From positions 120,345 to 154,516 of the forward strand of contig LXQE01000117.1 in the NCBI GenBank assembly GCA_003326195.1: a stretch of 34,172 nt of DNA, read 5' to 3'. Source of the stretch: Nostoc punctiforme NIES-2108. GTDB taxonomy: Bacteria; Cyanobacteriota; Cyanobacteriia; Cyanobacteriales; Nostocaceae. How positions within the stretch are numbered: the stretch's first letter is position 1; each line of letters opens with the position of its first letter. Made by a program: the position numbers and the translations under genes. The notes under the pieces are model-generated. The model did not search any database, was not told the DNA's origin, and saw nothing but the letters and a program-made list of their open reading frames with translations. Below are positions 16,300 to 25,096 of this stretch, piece after piece.

Positions 16300-17130
16300 T
16301 TAGTGGTTGATACCCAGAAGGGCTTTGGCTTGGATTTTGTTTTTTTTTATCCCCTGATCAGGAAGCAATTTACGCCCAAGCGCACTACCATTTTGTTGGA
16401 CAACGTGAGTTAACTCATGGGCAAGTAATTCTTTTCCTCCATGACTCTCTGGAGCATATTCTCCTTGACGAAAGAATATATCCTGTCCTGTAGTGAAGGC
16501 ACGAGCTTGGATAGATTGGTTGAGTTGGTCAGAGCGGCTATCTGTGTGGATTTTGACATTGCTAAAGTCAGTCCCAAAAGCTTGCTCCATTGGTTGGCGG
16601 ATATCGTCTGAGAGTGGCTGTCCACTTCCCCGTTGTTGTTGGATTGAAGTTTCCAAGTCAGATGTGGCTGCAACCCCACCACCCTGACGTTGTAGTGAAA
16701 TATTGGTATCTGCCAGAGATTTCATTTGTAATTCTTCTTCTTCCTCTGGTAATGCTTCCCGTTGTAGTGAAATATTGGTATCTGCCAGAGATTTCATTTG
16801 TAATTCTTCTTCTTCCTCTGGCAATGCTTCCCGTTGCACAGACTGTTTACTTACAGGCTCGCTCATCGTCTGCATCACTTGCTGTGCTACTCTATCAGCT
16901 TCCTGCTCGTAAATATCTCCTGGCTGGTTAACCGTGAGTTTTGTTTGTGGACGCAGTGACATTCGACTGATGTCGTACATTAAAGGTAAATTTCGCGATC
17001 GCACCTCATTTGTTGCTTGTGATGAAGCACCAGAGGACTCTGAACCAAAACCACGTGTTGGTTGTTTGAGTGCAGGTATTGAGAAGGAAGCAGTGGTAGC
17101 TTTTTTGGGCTGGCCTATGCGTTCTCTCAT
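16300..17130 (-). CDS. DUF4157 / eCIS_core protein, candidate contractile-injection-system cargo
   Basis: 276 aa from an ATG at 17130 with an excellent ribosome site (AGGAG four bases before); the frame is open to 17184. An N-terminal polar region (1-90) is followed by two identical 24-residue acidic repeats (LQREALPEEEEELQMK...) at about 102-150, then the eCIS_core/DUF4157 domain at about 172-254: PLSDDIRQPMEQAFGTDFSNVKIHTD, ARAFTTGQDIFFRQGEYAP and LLAHELTHVVQQ with the HExxH zinc-protease-like motif (about 238-242). DUF4157 domains mark proteins loaded into extracellular or thylakoid-anchored phage-tail-like injection systems. The protein ends shortly after an A9 run; a -1 shift there adds about 212 residues. 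No tail, sheath or baseplate genes are in the window. Confidence 0.88.
   Translation of the reverse strand: MRERIGQPKKATTASFSIPALKQPTRGFGSESSGASSQATNEVRSRNLPLMYDISRMSLRPQTKLTVNQPGDIYEQEADRVAQQVMQTMSEPVSKQSVQREALPEEEEELQMKSLADTNISLQREALPEEEEELQMKSLADTNISLQRQGGGVAATSDLETSIQQQRGSGQPLSDDIRQPMEQAFGTDFSNVKIHTDSRSDQLNQSIQARAFTTGQDIFFRQGEYAPESHGGKELLAHELTHVVQQNGSALGRKLLPDQGIKKNKIQAKALLGINH
16339..16350 (-). promoter_or_regulatory. A9 run with slippery heptamer A AAA AAC
   Basis: On the coding strand the codons are ATA AAA AAA AAC (16350-16339). Slipping -1 at A AAA AAC, or adding one A during transcription, continues with CAA AAT CCA, a frame open to 15701. Frame 0 stops at 16302-16300. Confidence 0.6.
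16689..16832. repeat. 72-bp exact-type tandem duplication inside the DUF4157 gene
   Basis: Units 16689-16760 and 16761-16832 differ at one silent position (GGT/GGC before AATGCTTCCC). They encode two copies of a 24-residue acidic segment. Confidence 0.92.
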
Positions 17131-17501
17131 TTTTTCTCCTGAGCCTAAGCAGTAGGTGGATAAATATTTTGCTATTACTAACATCTAGAGTACAGCGATC
17201 GCACTCATCAAGCAATTCACCCTACACCGTAGCCTTAAAAAGGGGAGCCAGCGCGGTCTTCTCCCAAAGGGAGAGGCTAGCGCCAAGGGGTCTCCCTAAG
17301 TGGAGCGTGGCATGGGTTAGGGGGGATCTAAAAGTGCCTAAGGTCACAGCTAAACACTTTTCAAACACCCTCTAAACTAATTCTTGCTATTAGAGGTTAT
17401 TTGAAAAGTCTAATTTATTACTTGCCTCGGCAATTGGAAATCGCGGCTACGGAAGCTTAGCGAAGGCAGGTTAAAAACTCTTAGGGGACTTCCGCGACAC
17501 C
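17131..17501. other. Intergenic region with dispersed-repeat debris, no gene
   Basis: About 370 bp between the giant kinase gene's stop and the DUF4157 start, both minus strand. It holds GC-richer strings of the Nostoc dispersed-repeat type (for example GGTCTTCTCCCAAAGGGAGA near 17257, where CTCCC and GGGAG form a short hairpin, and GGTCTCCCTAAG near 17299). No coding frame or RNA gene was recognised. Confidence 0.5.
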
Positions 17502-20500
17502 TTAAAATACTGGAATCTCAATGACAAATTCTGTTCCTTCACCAAGTACAGAATTGCAAATCAAACTTCCATCATGGGTTTCCTCAACAATTTGACGAGC
17601 GATCGCTAATCCTAATCCTGTTCCTTTGCCAACCTCTTTGGTTGTAAACAAGCGATCGAAGATCCGCGTTCTAATCTCCTCTGCCATCCCCTGACCGTTA
17701 TCTTTCATCCGAATTATTACTGTTTGTTCGTCACTAGATACTTCAGTTTGAATCAGTATTTGCTGATGTTCGGCTTGCACTTCGGCAAAAGAACGCCCCT
17801 CAATGGATGCATCTAAGGCATCAATTGCATTTGCGAGGATATTCATAAATACTTGATTTAGCTGTCCTAAAAAGCACTTAACAGGTGGTAATTTTCCATA
17901 TTCGGTGATGACTTCAATTGCTGGACGTTTTTCGTTAGCTTTGAGGCGATACTTCAAAATCAATAGAGTACTCTCAATCCCTTCATGGAGGTTACAAGCA
18001 ACTTTTTCGGCTGTATCGGCTCTGGAGAAGGTGCGAAGACTGGTACTAATATCTTTAATCTTTTGTGAAGCAAGCTTCATCGAACTTACTAGCTTTGGTA
18101 AATCTTCAATCAAGAATTCTAGGTCAATTTCTTCGCCATGATCAATGACTGCGATCGCAGGAGTGGGATGATGTTGTTTAAACACTTGGATATGGGCGAG
18201 TAAGTCTTGAGTATACTCTTCGGCATTGTGGAGGCTACCTTCAAGAAATCCAATGGGATTATTAATTTCATGTGCCACACCTGCAACCAAATTGCCCAAG
18301 GTTGCCATTTTTTCGTTTTGCACCATTTGTAGTTGGGCTTGCTCAAGTTCTTGCAGCGATCGCTCTAGTTGATGAGCATAATTCTGGTATTCTTGATAAA
18401 GGCGGGCATTTTCTAGAGAGATGGCGGCTTGAGCGCATAGCAGTTGGATAACTTCGATGCGATCGCGAGTAAATGCAGCAATTGTCAGTGGATTTTCTAG
18501 ATATAGTAGCCCGATGATTTTCCCCTGGTTTAATATTGGCGTACACAACACACTCTTAGGTTGTTGCTGCATGAAATATGGATCGGCAATAAAATCAGTT
18601 TGTGCTGTTGCATTATCCAAAACAACAGTTTTTAAGCTGCGTTTGACAAAGTTAACGAGTGTAATGGGAATGTCTTCGCTGGTTGACAATTGTACAGATA
18701 GTAGGGTGACTCCTTCATTAATAGTGGCTACAGCTTCAATCACTAAATTTTCCTGTTGAAGTACAACTAATGCAGCTTTTTGTGCGCCGGCATTTTCCAT
18801 CACCACTTGCAAAAGTTTAGTCAGTAATTGCTCTAATTGAATTTCACTGGAGAGAGCTTGTGAGGCTTTCAATATCGTGGACAAATCGAGGGATTCAGAA
18901 ATACTGCTACTAGAAAGTTTTGTCTGGATGGTTTGATTTGGGAATGATGATATATCGACAGTTGAACTTAGTTTAAAGTTATTAAGTTGCCCTTGTAAGA
19001 TGGGAATAAGCAGTTGAGGATAGCGTTTTTCTAAGTCTTCAGTTTTAGCTTTAGCGCCCCAACGAGCATAGCAGTAATAAGCTTCTTGCATATAAACTTG
19101 GGCGATTTTTTCTTTGTCCCAGTCGAGGTAAAACTTGGCCGCTAGCTCATTACTCAAGGCTTCTTCTTGGATATATGCATTTTCTTTAGCTAGAGTTATG
19201 GCGCGATTGTACAGTTCCATTGCTTTGTTTTTTTGCAGCAAAATTCGCTGCCGTTCTGCTTCGACTAAATAAAATTTGTGTTGATGATTCATTGGGGCAT
19301 GATGTGCCCATTTTTTCAGCTTTTTCTGATGAAATGTGACTTGTTTAAGAATTTGTTTTTGCTGGTTAGCCGTTGCTGTTGGATAGAGAATTAGTTGGGT
19401 TAGCGCCTGATAAAAATAAACTATTGGTACAACTGCTGCCGATGTTACCCCATCTAAATAGGTTATTGCTTGAATTGCTGCCTCAGATGCTCTGGTATAA
19501 TTTTCAAATAGGTAGCAAAGTATCAGTTCATTAGCATAGCTAAAGCACAATCCAGTGCGATCGCCTGCTTGCTCTTGTAATGGGCGAATAGTTTGCGCAT
19601 CATAAACAGCACCCGATAAGTAACTGGGATTAGTAGATCCCAACAAATTCAAGATGGCTTGGCGAAATGAATTAATATATGTCTGGGGCTTGTCTTGTCT
19701 AAAATGGCTGTAAACTTCAGCATAGTCACCCATCTGTTTTTCTAACTCAACCAATTCCTGCCCCATAAAGTATCCATGAAAGCTACAGCTATAGCTAGCC
19801 CAAGCTGCATATTCAATATCTCCAGTTTCTAAACCCACTTGATAGGCTTCGATTAACGGTGCAATTGTGTTTTTAAGGGGTTGATGCCAGTGATTAATAA
19901 ATGTTTGAACAATGAAGAAAGTTCTAGCTTTGAATTCCTTGCTATGGAATTTTTCGAGAACTTGTAATGCTAATTGACCAAATTTATAACCTGTCTCAAT
20001 ATTTCCCAGAATGCCACACTCTATCAATCCATACCAGGCATAACCAAATGCAGATGCGGCAGCATTGCCGTACTGCATCGATAAATTGACTTCGCTCAAG
20101 ATTATTGGTGGCAGTAAATCTGGACGAGCAATATAAGCCGTTGAATTCGTACTAGCCAAAATTCGGATTGCTGCTAGTTGTTTGTCCCCCGCCATATTAG
20201 GTAAATCAATCAAACTTAAAGGAGATTTACCTACAAATCGTAATTTAGTTTGGGCTAGATTGAGTAATGTTTGTATTTTATTCGCTTGAGGAGATAGTTT
20301 AACACCTAAAGAATTTAGCAGTGCGATCGCAGTCCGAATCGAATCATCAAAACGACTCTGAGCTAAATAAGATTGGATTTGAATCTCAATCGATTTCACC
20401 CGATCTATTAGGACGTTAGCATGTTGTTGCACTTGCTCAACAAACTCTTCTACCTGGTCAAACTGACCCATAAGATAGGCTGCCGAAGCAGCTTCTTCAT

Positions 20501-22904
20501 ACAAGGCTAATGTGAGTGAATACTGTTGTTGCCAGCTATTTGTTCTTAAGAGTTGAATACCGCAACTGATATATTCTATTGCATTCGTATAAGCAGTGGA
20601 TAGTTTAGCTTTTTGTCCAGCCAGCAAATTTAACTCTGCCAATTGATCTCGATCAGACTGTTGAGTGATTAGCTTTACACCAATATTTAACTGATTAACA
20701 ATCTCAAAAATTCTCTCTTCCTGCTTTTTAATCGGGATTTTGCTTAATAGCAGTTGGCCAATTTGCAGATGGATGGATTGCTTTTTTGACTCTGGGATCA
20801 ACGCATAAGCTGCTTGTTGAATGCGATCGTGTAAAAATTTATAGTTTACAGTTAGCGAACTTTGAATTAAATCCTGTGTTTCCCGCCCAACATAAAATTT
20901 ATAAACTTCACTTTGGGGCAAAATTAATCCCTCTTGTAATCCTTTCCAAAGGGATGTTGCGGTTTCGGTTTCAGAATCTTCACAAACAATTGCCAATGTC
21001 GCCAAATCAAATTGATTACCAATACAAGCTGCTAATTTCAAAACATTCTGCGTTGATTCTGGTAATTTTCGCAACTGCAACACCATAAAATCAACCACAT
21101 CATTTGTCAGGGCTAACGCCTTCATCTGGGCAATATCACACTGCCAGCTACCGCTATTTACATCAAATTTAATTAGCTGGTCTTGATGGAGGGCTTTGAA
21201 AAATTGCGTACTAAAAAATGGATTGCCCTGAGTTTTTTGATATACTAATTGGGTTAATATTTCTGTAGTTTCTAACGAACAGCTTAGAGTATCGGCAACC
21301 AGTTGATTTAAACTAGCTTCACTCAGCGGTGCTAATGTAATTTTGTTAATAGTAGCATTAGCTTTGGCAATTTCATCTAATGTCAACATTAGTGGATGGG
21401 CAGCAGAAACTTCATTATCCCGATAAGCTCCAATTAATAATAAATATCCTGAGTTTGACTCATTCATTAGTAACTGAATCAACTTCATCGATGCAGAATC
21501 TGCCCACTGTATGTCATCTAAAAAAATGACTAGGGGATGTTCTTTGGTAGTGAATACTTGAATAAATCTTTGTAATAACAAATTAAACCGATTTTGGGCT
21601 GCATTTGGTGAAAGTTCCGTTGCAGTTGGTTGTTGACCAATAATTTGTTCTAGTTCGGGAATTACCTCAAGAATGACTTGCCCCTGATCCCCCAGCACTT
21701 GTAAAATTTTATTTTTCCAAGTTGACAAATGAACATCGCTTTCACTCAGCAATTGCCCCATTAAATCTCGAAACGCCTGCACAAAAGCAAAGAAGGGAAT
21801 ATTACGATTAAATTGATCAAATTTGCCTTTAATGAAGTAGCCCCGCTGCTGGACAATGGGTTTGTGAACCTCGTTAACAACTGCTGTTTTACCAATACCA
21901 GAAAAACCAGCCACTAGCATTAATTCTGTCTGATTGTTGGTAACGCGGTCAAAAGCTTTGAGCAGAGTTTCAACTTCATGCTCACGACCATAGAGTTTTT
22001 CTGGGATAATAAAGCGATCGCACACATCCCGTTGAGCAATTGGGAAACTCGCAATTTTACCCGTTGACTTCAGTTGAGCTAAACAATTTTCTAAATCATA
22101 TTTTAGCCCGAATGCACTCTGATAGCGGTCTTCAGCATTTTTAGCCATCAGTCTCATCACGATGTCACACAGAACTTGAGGTATCTGTCCCCCTAAAATT
22201 GGTGGAAGTTTGGCAATGTGACAATGTACCAATTCCATCGGATCGTGCGATTGAAATGGTAATTCTCCTGTTAGTAATTCGTAAAAAGTTACACCTAAAG
22301 AATAAAAATCAGTCCGGTAATCAATGCCCCGATTCATTCGTCCAGTTTGCTCAGGAGACAAATAGCCGAGTGTCCCTTCTAACACATTCGGACTCATCAG
22401 GATTTGAGTTTCCCGTGGCAGCAGAGATGCAATACTAAAGTCAATTAACTTAACTTGTTTAGTTTCTGGATTAATTAAAACATTGGCGGGTTTAATATCT
22501 TTGTGAATAATCCGATAAGAAATTAGAATATCTAATGCATTACACAGAGCGATCGCTAAAAGTAAAAACTCTTGTAAAGACACCATATCTAGCGTCTGGT
22601 AAGAAGCAAAATAATCTTTGAGAGAAATCCCACCAAAATCTTCCATTACCAACGCATAACCATTTTGATACGCCTCCAGACTGTAAGTTTGGACGATCGC
22701 AGATGAGTTAAGATTTTTGGCAATTGTGTACTGATTGCGAAACTGTAACAGTTCGCTGAAACTAGGATATGAATTTTTTAGCAGTTTAATCACGACAGGT
22801 AATGAGTCAGTTTCTCGATACCCCTGATAAACTATGGTTCTAGAACCATTGTAGATTTCCTTAGTTATGTAGTATCCGGGAATACTGACAAAAGTGCTGA
22901 CCAT
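17502..22904 (-). CDS. Giant Ser/Thr kinase - AAA ATPase - GAF - histidine kinase
   Basis: 1800 aa. Residues about 10-270 are a Ser/Thr kinase (nucleotide loop NGSRTIVYQG, Lys40, HKDIKPANV with catalytic D136, DFSIAS at 155 where DFG is usual). An ATPase of the STAND/AAA type follows, with Walker A GFSGIGKTAVV (about 333-343) and Walker B LDDIQWAD (about 465). Then come about 700 residues of helical TPR-like scaffold, a GAF domain (about 1350-1500), a coiled coil, and a HisKA domain with H-box VAHEINNP (about 1545). The HATPase_c domain has an N box (NILANAIDAL, about 1690), DNGQGM and GKGTGLGLAIA (about 1757-1767). This is the HstK/PknK-like dual kinase class of filamentous cyanobacteria, thought to be cytoplasmic stress or nutrient sensors. 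No response regulator is adjacent. The start ATG at 22904 fits the kinase domain. Confidence 0.95.
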   Translation of the reverse strand: MVSTFVSIPGYYITKEIYNGSRTIVYQGYRETDSLPVVIKLLKNSYPSFSELLQFRNQYTIAKNLNSSAIVQTYSLEAYQNGYALVMEDFGGISLKDYFASYQTLDMVSLQEFLLLAIALCNALDILISYRIIHKDIKPANVLINPETKQVKLIDFSIASLLPRETQILMSPNVLEGTLGYLSPEQTGRMNRGIDYRTDFYSLGVTFYELLTGELPFQSHDPMELVHCHIAKLPPILGGQIPQVLCDIVMRLMAKNAEDRYQSAFGLKYDLENCLAQLKSTGKIASFPIAQRDVCDRFIIPEKLYGREHEVETLLKAFDRVTNNQTELMLVAGFSGIGKTAVVNEVHKPIVQQRGYFIKGKFDQFNRNIPFFAFVQAFRDLMGQLLSESDVHLSTWKNKILQVLGDQGQVILEVIPELEQIIGQQPTATELSPNAAQNRFNLLLQRFIQVFTTKEHPLVIFLDDIQWADSASMKLIQLLMNESNSGYLLLIGAYRDNEVSAAHPLMLTLDEIAKANATINKITLAPLSEASLNQLVADTLSCSLETTEILTQLVYQKTQGNPFFSTQFFKALHQDQLIKFDVNSGSWQCDIAQMKALALTNDVVDFMVLQLRKLPESTQNVLKLAACIGNQFDLATLAIVCEDSETETATSLWKGLQEGLILPQSEVYKFYVGRETQDLIQSSLTVNYKFLHDRIQQAAYALIPESKKQSIHLQIGQLLLSKIPIKKQEERIFEIVNQLNIGVKLITQQSDRDQLAELNLLAGQKAKLSTAYTNAIEYISCGIQLLRTNSWQQQYSLTLALYEEAASAAYLMGQFDQVEEFVEQVQQHANVLIDRVKSIEIQIQSYLAQSRFDDSIRTAIALLNSLGVKLSPQANKIQTLLNLAQTKLRFVGKSPLSLIDLPNMAGDKQLAAIRILASTNSTAYIARPDLLPPIILSEVNLSMQYGNAAASAFGYAWYGLIECGILGNIETGYKFGQLALQVLEKFHSKEFKARTFFIVQTFINHWHQPLKNTIAPLIEAYQVGLETGDIEYAAWASYSCSFHGYFMGQELVELEKQMGDYAEVYSHFRQDKPQTYINSFRQAILNLLGSTNPSYLSGAVYDAQTIRPLQEQAGDRTGLCFSYANELILCYLFENYTRASEAAIQAITYLDGVTSAAVVPIVYFYQALTQLILYPTATANQQKQILKQVTFHQKKLKKWAHHAPMNHQHKFYLVEAERQRILLQKNKAMELYNRAITLAKENAYIQEEALSNELAAKFYLDWDKEKIAQVYMQEAYYCYARWGAKAKTEDLEKRYPQLLIPILQGQLNNFKLSSTVDISSFPNQTIQTKLSSSSISESLDLSTILKASQALSSEIQLEQLLTKLLQVVMENAGAQKAALVVLQQENLVIEAVATINEGVTLLSVQLSTSEDIPITLVNFVKRSLKTVVLDNATAQTDFIADPYFMQQQPKSVLCTPILNQGKIIGLLYLENPLTIAAFTRDRIEVIQLLCAQAAISLENARLYQEYQNYAHQLERSLQELEQAQLQMVQNEKMATLGNLVAGVAHEINNPIGFLEGSLHNAEEYTQDLLAHIQVFKQHHPTPAIAVIDHGEEIDLEFLIEDLPKLVSSMKLASQKIKDISTSLRTFSRADTAEKVACNLHEGIESTLLILKYRLKANEKRPAIEVITEYGKLPPVKCFLGQLNQVFMNILANAIDALDASIEGRSFAEVQAEHQQILIQTEVSSDEQTVIIRMKDNGQGMAEEIRTRIFDRLFTTKEVGKGTGLGLAIARQIVEETHDGSLICNSVLGEGTEFVIEIPVF

Positions 22905-23268
22905 ACTACTGAACCTTGGTGATTTCTCAATTTATTGTTCCCAAATCAGTAACGCCAGTTCATGTGTGTCTTTTGAGATAAATCACAGGTGCGAATCATA
23001 GCAGTGGATGGAACTAGACATCTTGCAAAAGTTACTATTGCAAGATGTCGGGGAAAGGGTAAAGCTTACTGGGTTTGGAGAAATTCCATCCCTTTCTCCT
23101 TTACCCGAATGGCACTAAGAAAAGATACAGATTTTGCTCTGACTGGTTCCCTGCCTCTAGGCAGAGAAACCATTCTGGGAGGCGGAGCGTCTCCGGCTCC
23201 GCTCCTGAATTCTGGATTCTTCTTCAAACTTTTGTTGTGTTAGATATTATTGAAATAGCAATTAGGAA
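22905..23268. other. Intergenic region with two inverted repeats
   Basis: 364 bp, no gene. GACATCTTGCAA (23017-23028) and its exact complement (23038-23049) form a 12-bp stem with a 9-nt loop, about 115 bp upstream of the giant kinase gene. GCGGAGC (23182-23188) and GCTCCGC (23196-23202) form a second hairpin within repeat-type DNA. Open frames here have no coding character. Confidence 0.65.
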
Positions 23269-24066
23269 TTAATGAGTTGAAGTAAAATTATCCGTTTCGA
23301 TCAAGGATAAGAATGATAAGGGCTGACTCATATTAGCAGCAAAGCCCAGAATTCCTGGATCTCGATGTTCGTAAAGTAACTGGCCTTTGGCATCAAACAG
23401 AAAAGTTCCACCACGCTGAGTTAAGTAGGCAGAATTAGGTACATAAGTATTCCAATTGCTGAGAACTTCCACCATATTTCGTAGCCGTAGAGTAGCTAAT
23501 TCAAAGGGACGTTGAAACCCACTTCCGCCAGCTAATTGGAAAAACGAGCCTTGAAAAGCAGGTAAAGGAGTACCTTGAATAATTTCATCATCTTCAATGA
23601 GTTGAGGGGCTTGACGATCGCCCCTGTATCCCCGAAAAACTTCTCTTAGCGTTCCAGGACTTCCAAACCCTGCACACATTAACACTAGATTTAGCCAAGC
23701 TTTCTGAGCAGGGGAAAGTCCAACCAGAGGTAGATTCAGTCCTGAATAAAGTTTGAGTTGGTGATGTAGTTCTCCATTAGGTTCAACAAATAAATTTTCA
23801 GGTGGAAATCCTGTATATTCACAGAATCTTGTCCCAGAGGCGCGATTACCAATTCCCACTGCACGAATAGCGAGTTTTTCATCTGACAATTTTTTAGCTT
23901 CGCGCTGTAACCACCACGCATATTCAAGACTATCAAAATCCCCAAGTTGAGGCCAGACTAAAACAAGGATATATGAGGCAGTCTCGCAATTTTCTAGTAG
24001 GGGTCGGGTCATGCCATCACTAACACGCTGAAGTCTGGTCTGATTAAGGATAGTGTAAGGATTCAT
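23269..24066 (-). CDS. Peroxiredoxin-like (AhpC/TSA-2 type) protein
   Basis: 265 aa with the thioredoxin-like arrangement of the AhpC/TSA-2 (PRXL2) family: a first strand YILVLVWPQLGDFDSLEYAWWLQ, a second part GIGNRASGTRFCEYTGFPPENLFVEPNGELH, and a C-terminal FLFDAKGQLLYEHRDPGILGFA, the ending typical of this family. The usual peroxidatic CxxC-type motif after the first strand is absent (the sequence there is PQLGDFDS); only isolated Cys (for example in FCEYTG) remain, so redox catalysis is uncertain. It is transcribed leftward from an ATG at 24066, divergent from nblA. In cyanobacteria such proteins are usually unannotated. Confidence 0.75.
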   Translation of the reverse strand: MNPYTILNQTRLQRVSDGMTRPLLENCETASYILVLVWPQLGDFDSLEYAWWLQREAKKLSDEKLAIRAVGIGNRASGTRFCEYTGFPPENLFVEPNGELHHQLKLYSGLNLPLVGLSPAQKAWLNLVLMCAGFGSPGTLREVFRGYRGDRQAPQLIEDDEIIQGTPLPAFQGSFFQLAGGSGFQRPFELATLRLRNMVEVLSNWNTYVPNSAYLTQRGGTFLFDAKGQLLYEHRDPGILGFAANMSQPLSFLSLIETDNFTSTH

Positions 24067-24331
24067 GACAAATGATTACTCGGATATTTAGGGTATCAGT
24101 GACACAGAATGTACTAAAGCATTAATATGCCATCATCTCAGTTTTGTAAATATTTTGTTATACTAGTTAACAGAAGTTCATATTTAGGTTTGACACCGCT
24201 AAGTAAAGGAATACTCAGTAGGTCGCTTGATGAGTGTATTACTGCTAACGGCAGCTAGATATGAATGCTTCTTCTCAAGATTGCCAACATTGACCCTTTA
24301 GTTTTCGCCTAGTTGGGCGATTTACCCTGCG

Positions 24332-24529
24332 ATGAATCAACCCATTACATTATCTTTAGAACAAGAATTTAGCCTTAGAACTTTTGCTGACCAAGTGCAG
24401 CAGATGTCCCGCGAACAAGCTCAAGAGTTTTTGCTTATGCTCTATAAGCAGATGATAATTCGGGAAACGACTTACCAAGAATTACTCAAACATCACTGGG
24501 AACTTGATTCAGACTCAATGTTGGGCTAA
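24332..24529 (+). CDS. nblA: Phycobilisome degradation protein NblA
   Basis: 65 aa, matching NblA across its length: PITLSLEQEFSLRTFADQVQ, then MSREQAQEFLLMLYKQM, then RETTYQELLKHHW. NblA is a small helical-hairpin protein that binds phycobiliproteins and recruits the Clp protease to dismantle phycobilisomes during nitrogen or sulfur starvation. The upstream 265 bp contains a TATACT -10-like hexamer (24159-24164) but no perfect NtcA box; the nearest is GTA-N8-TTA at 24111-24124. Its presence close to the nitrate cluster fits a shared nitrogen-stress theme, though it lies 10 kb away and is a separate unit. Confidence 0.95.
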   Translation: MNQPITLSLEQEFSLRTFADQVQQMSREQAQEFLLMLYKQMIIRETTYQELLKHHWELDSDSMLG

Positions 24530-24561
24530 AGCATACAAGCAAATAAATGTTTTGAATTTAG

Positions 24562-24600
24562 CAGCGACAAAGAAATATTGGTAGAAATGCTTTGTCGCTG
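24562..24600 (+). terminator. Possible transcript-end hairpin of nblA
   Basis: CAGCGACAAAG (24562-24572) and CTTTGTCGCTG (24590-24600) form a perfect 11-bp stem with a 17-nt loop, 33 bp after the nblA stop. No T tract follows, so it may stabilise or process the mRNA and not terminate it intrinsically. Confidence 0.5.
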
Positions 24601-24729
24601 GGAGCTTGGGAGAGTGCTGGAATATACTACTATAAGTCCCTTCGCACTCCAATTGATCTGATGTCTGCGTAAAAGTGACTTTACAGCAGTTTTCATGTAT
24701 TTGAACCATACCTGTCGTAGGGGCGCAAG

Positions 24730-24915
24730 GCGTTCATACGTGTCAACTTAAGCCTTAGCGAATGGAATTGCCTGCGTAAACGCGACTACACAGGCAAAGT
24801 CCGCCTCCGCGGACTAAGGTCAAATCAAAGTTTTGAAACCCATGGAGGTGGGTTTTGTTTTTTTAGACGCGGTTTCTAACCGCCCATTTCGCGTCAAGTT
24901 GACACCAATGAACGC
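24730..24915. mobile_element. MITE-like palindromic element, no coding capacity
   Basis: GCGTTCATACGTGTCAACTT (24730-24749) and AAGTTGACACCAATGAACGC (24896-24915) are inverted repeats matching at 18 of 20 positions. The 146-bp interior holds smaller hairpins (AGTCCGC-CTCC-GCGGACT at 24798-24815) and a terminator-like stem. No target duplication was seen. It is probably a non-autonomous element. Confidence 0.6.
24836..24864 (+). terminator. Terminator-like hairpin with T tract
   Basis: AAACCCA (24836-24842) pairs with TGGGTTT (24849-24855) over a 6-nt loop, followed by TGTTTTTTT. It would act on rightward transcription coming from nblA; it lies within the MITE-like element. Confidence 0.55.
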
Positions 24916-25096
24916 GTTGAGATAACAAACTTACTTATACTAAAAAAACTCTCAGTTAAAAAAGAGTATCTACTTCAATTGGCTCTATAGATAGAGAAAT
25001 ATCCTGAGCAAAACTGGTATATTTACAAGTTTTAGTAGTAGCATTTTTTGAATAGAATTAAGAGATTAACCTGGTATTTTTACAAGCCTTGGTAGT

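Noticed and set aside
22989..23272. Two overlapping plus-strand open frames
   Set aside because: They cover hairpins and repeat DNA, have low-complexity products and no family resemblance.
24111..24124. GTA-N8-TTA as an NtcA site for nblA
   Set aside because: One mismatch, and no TAN3T -10 at the required distance.
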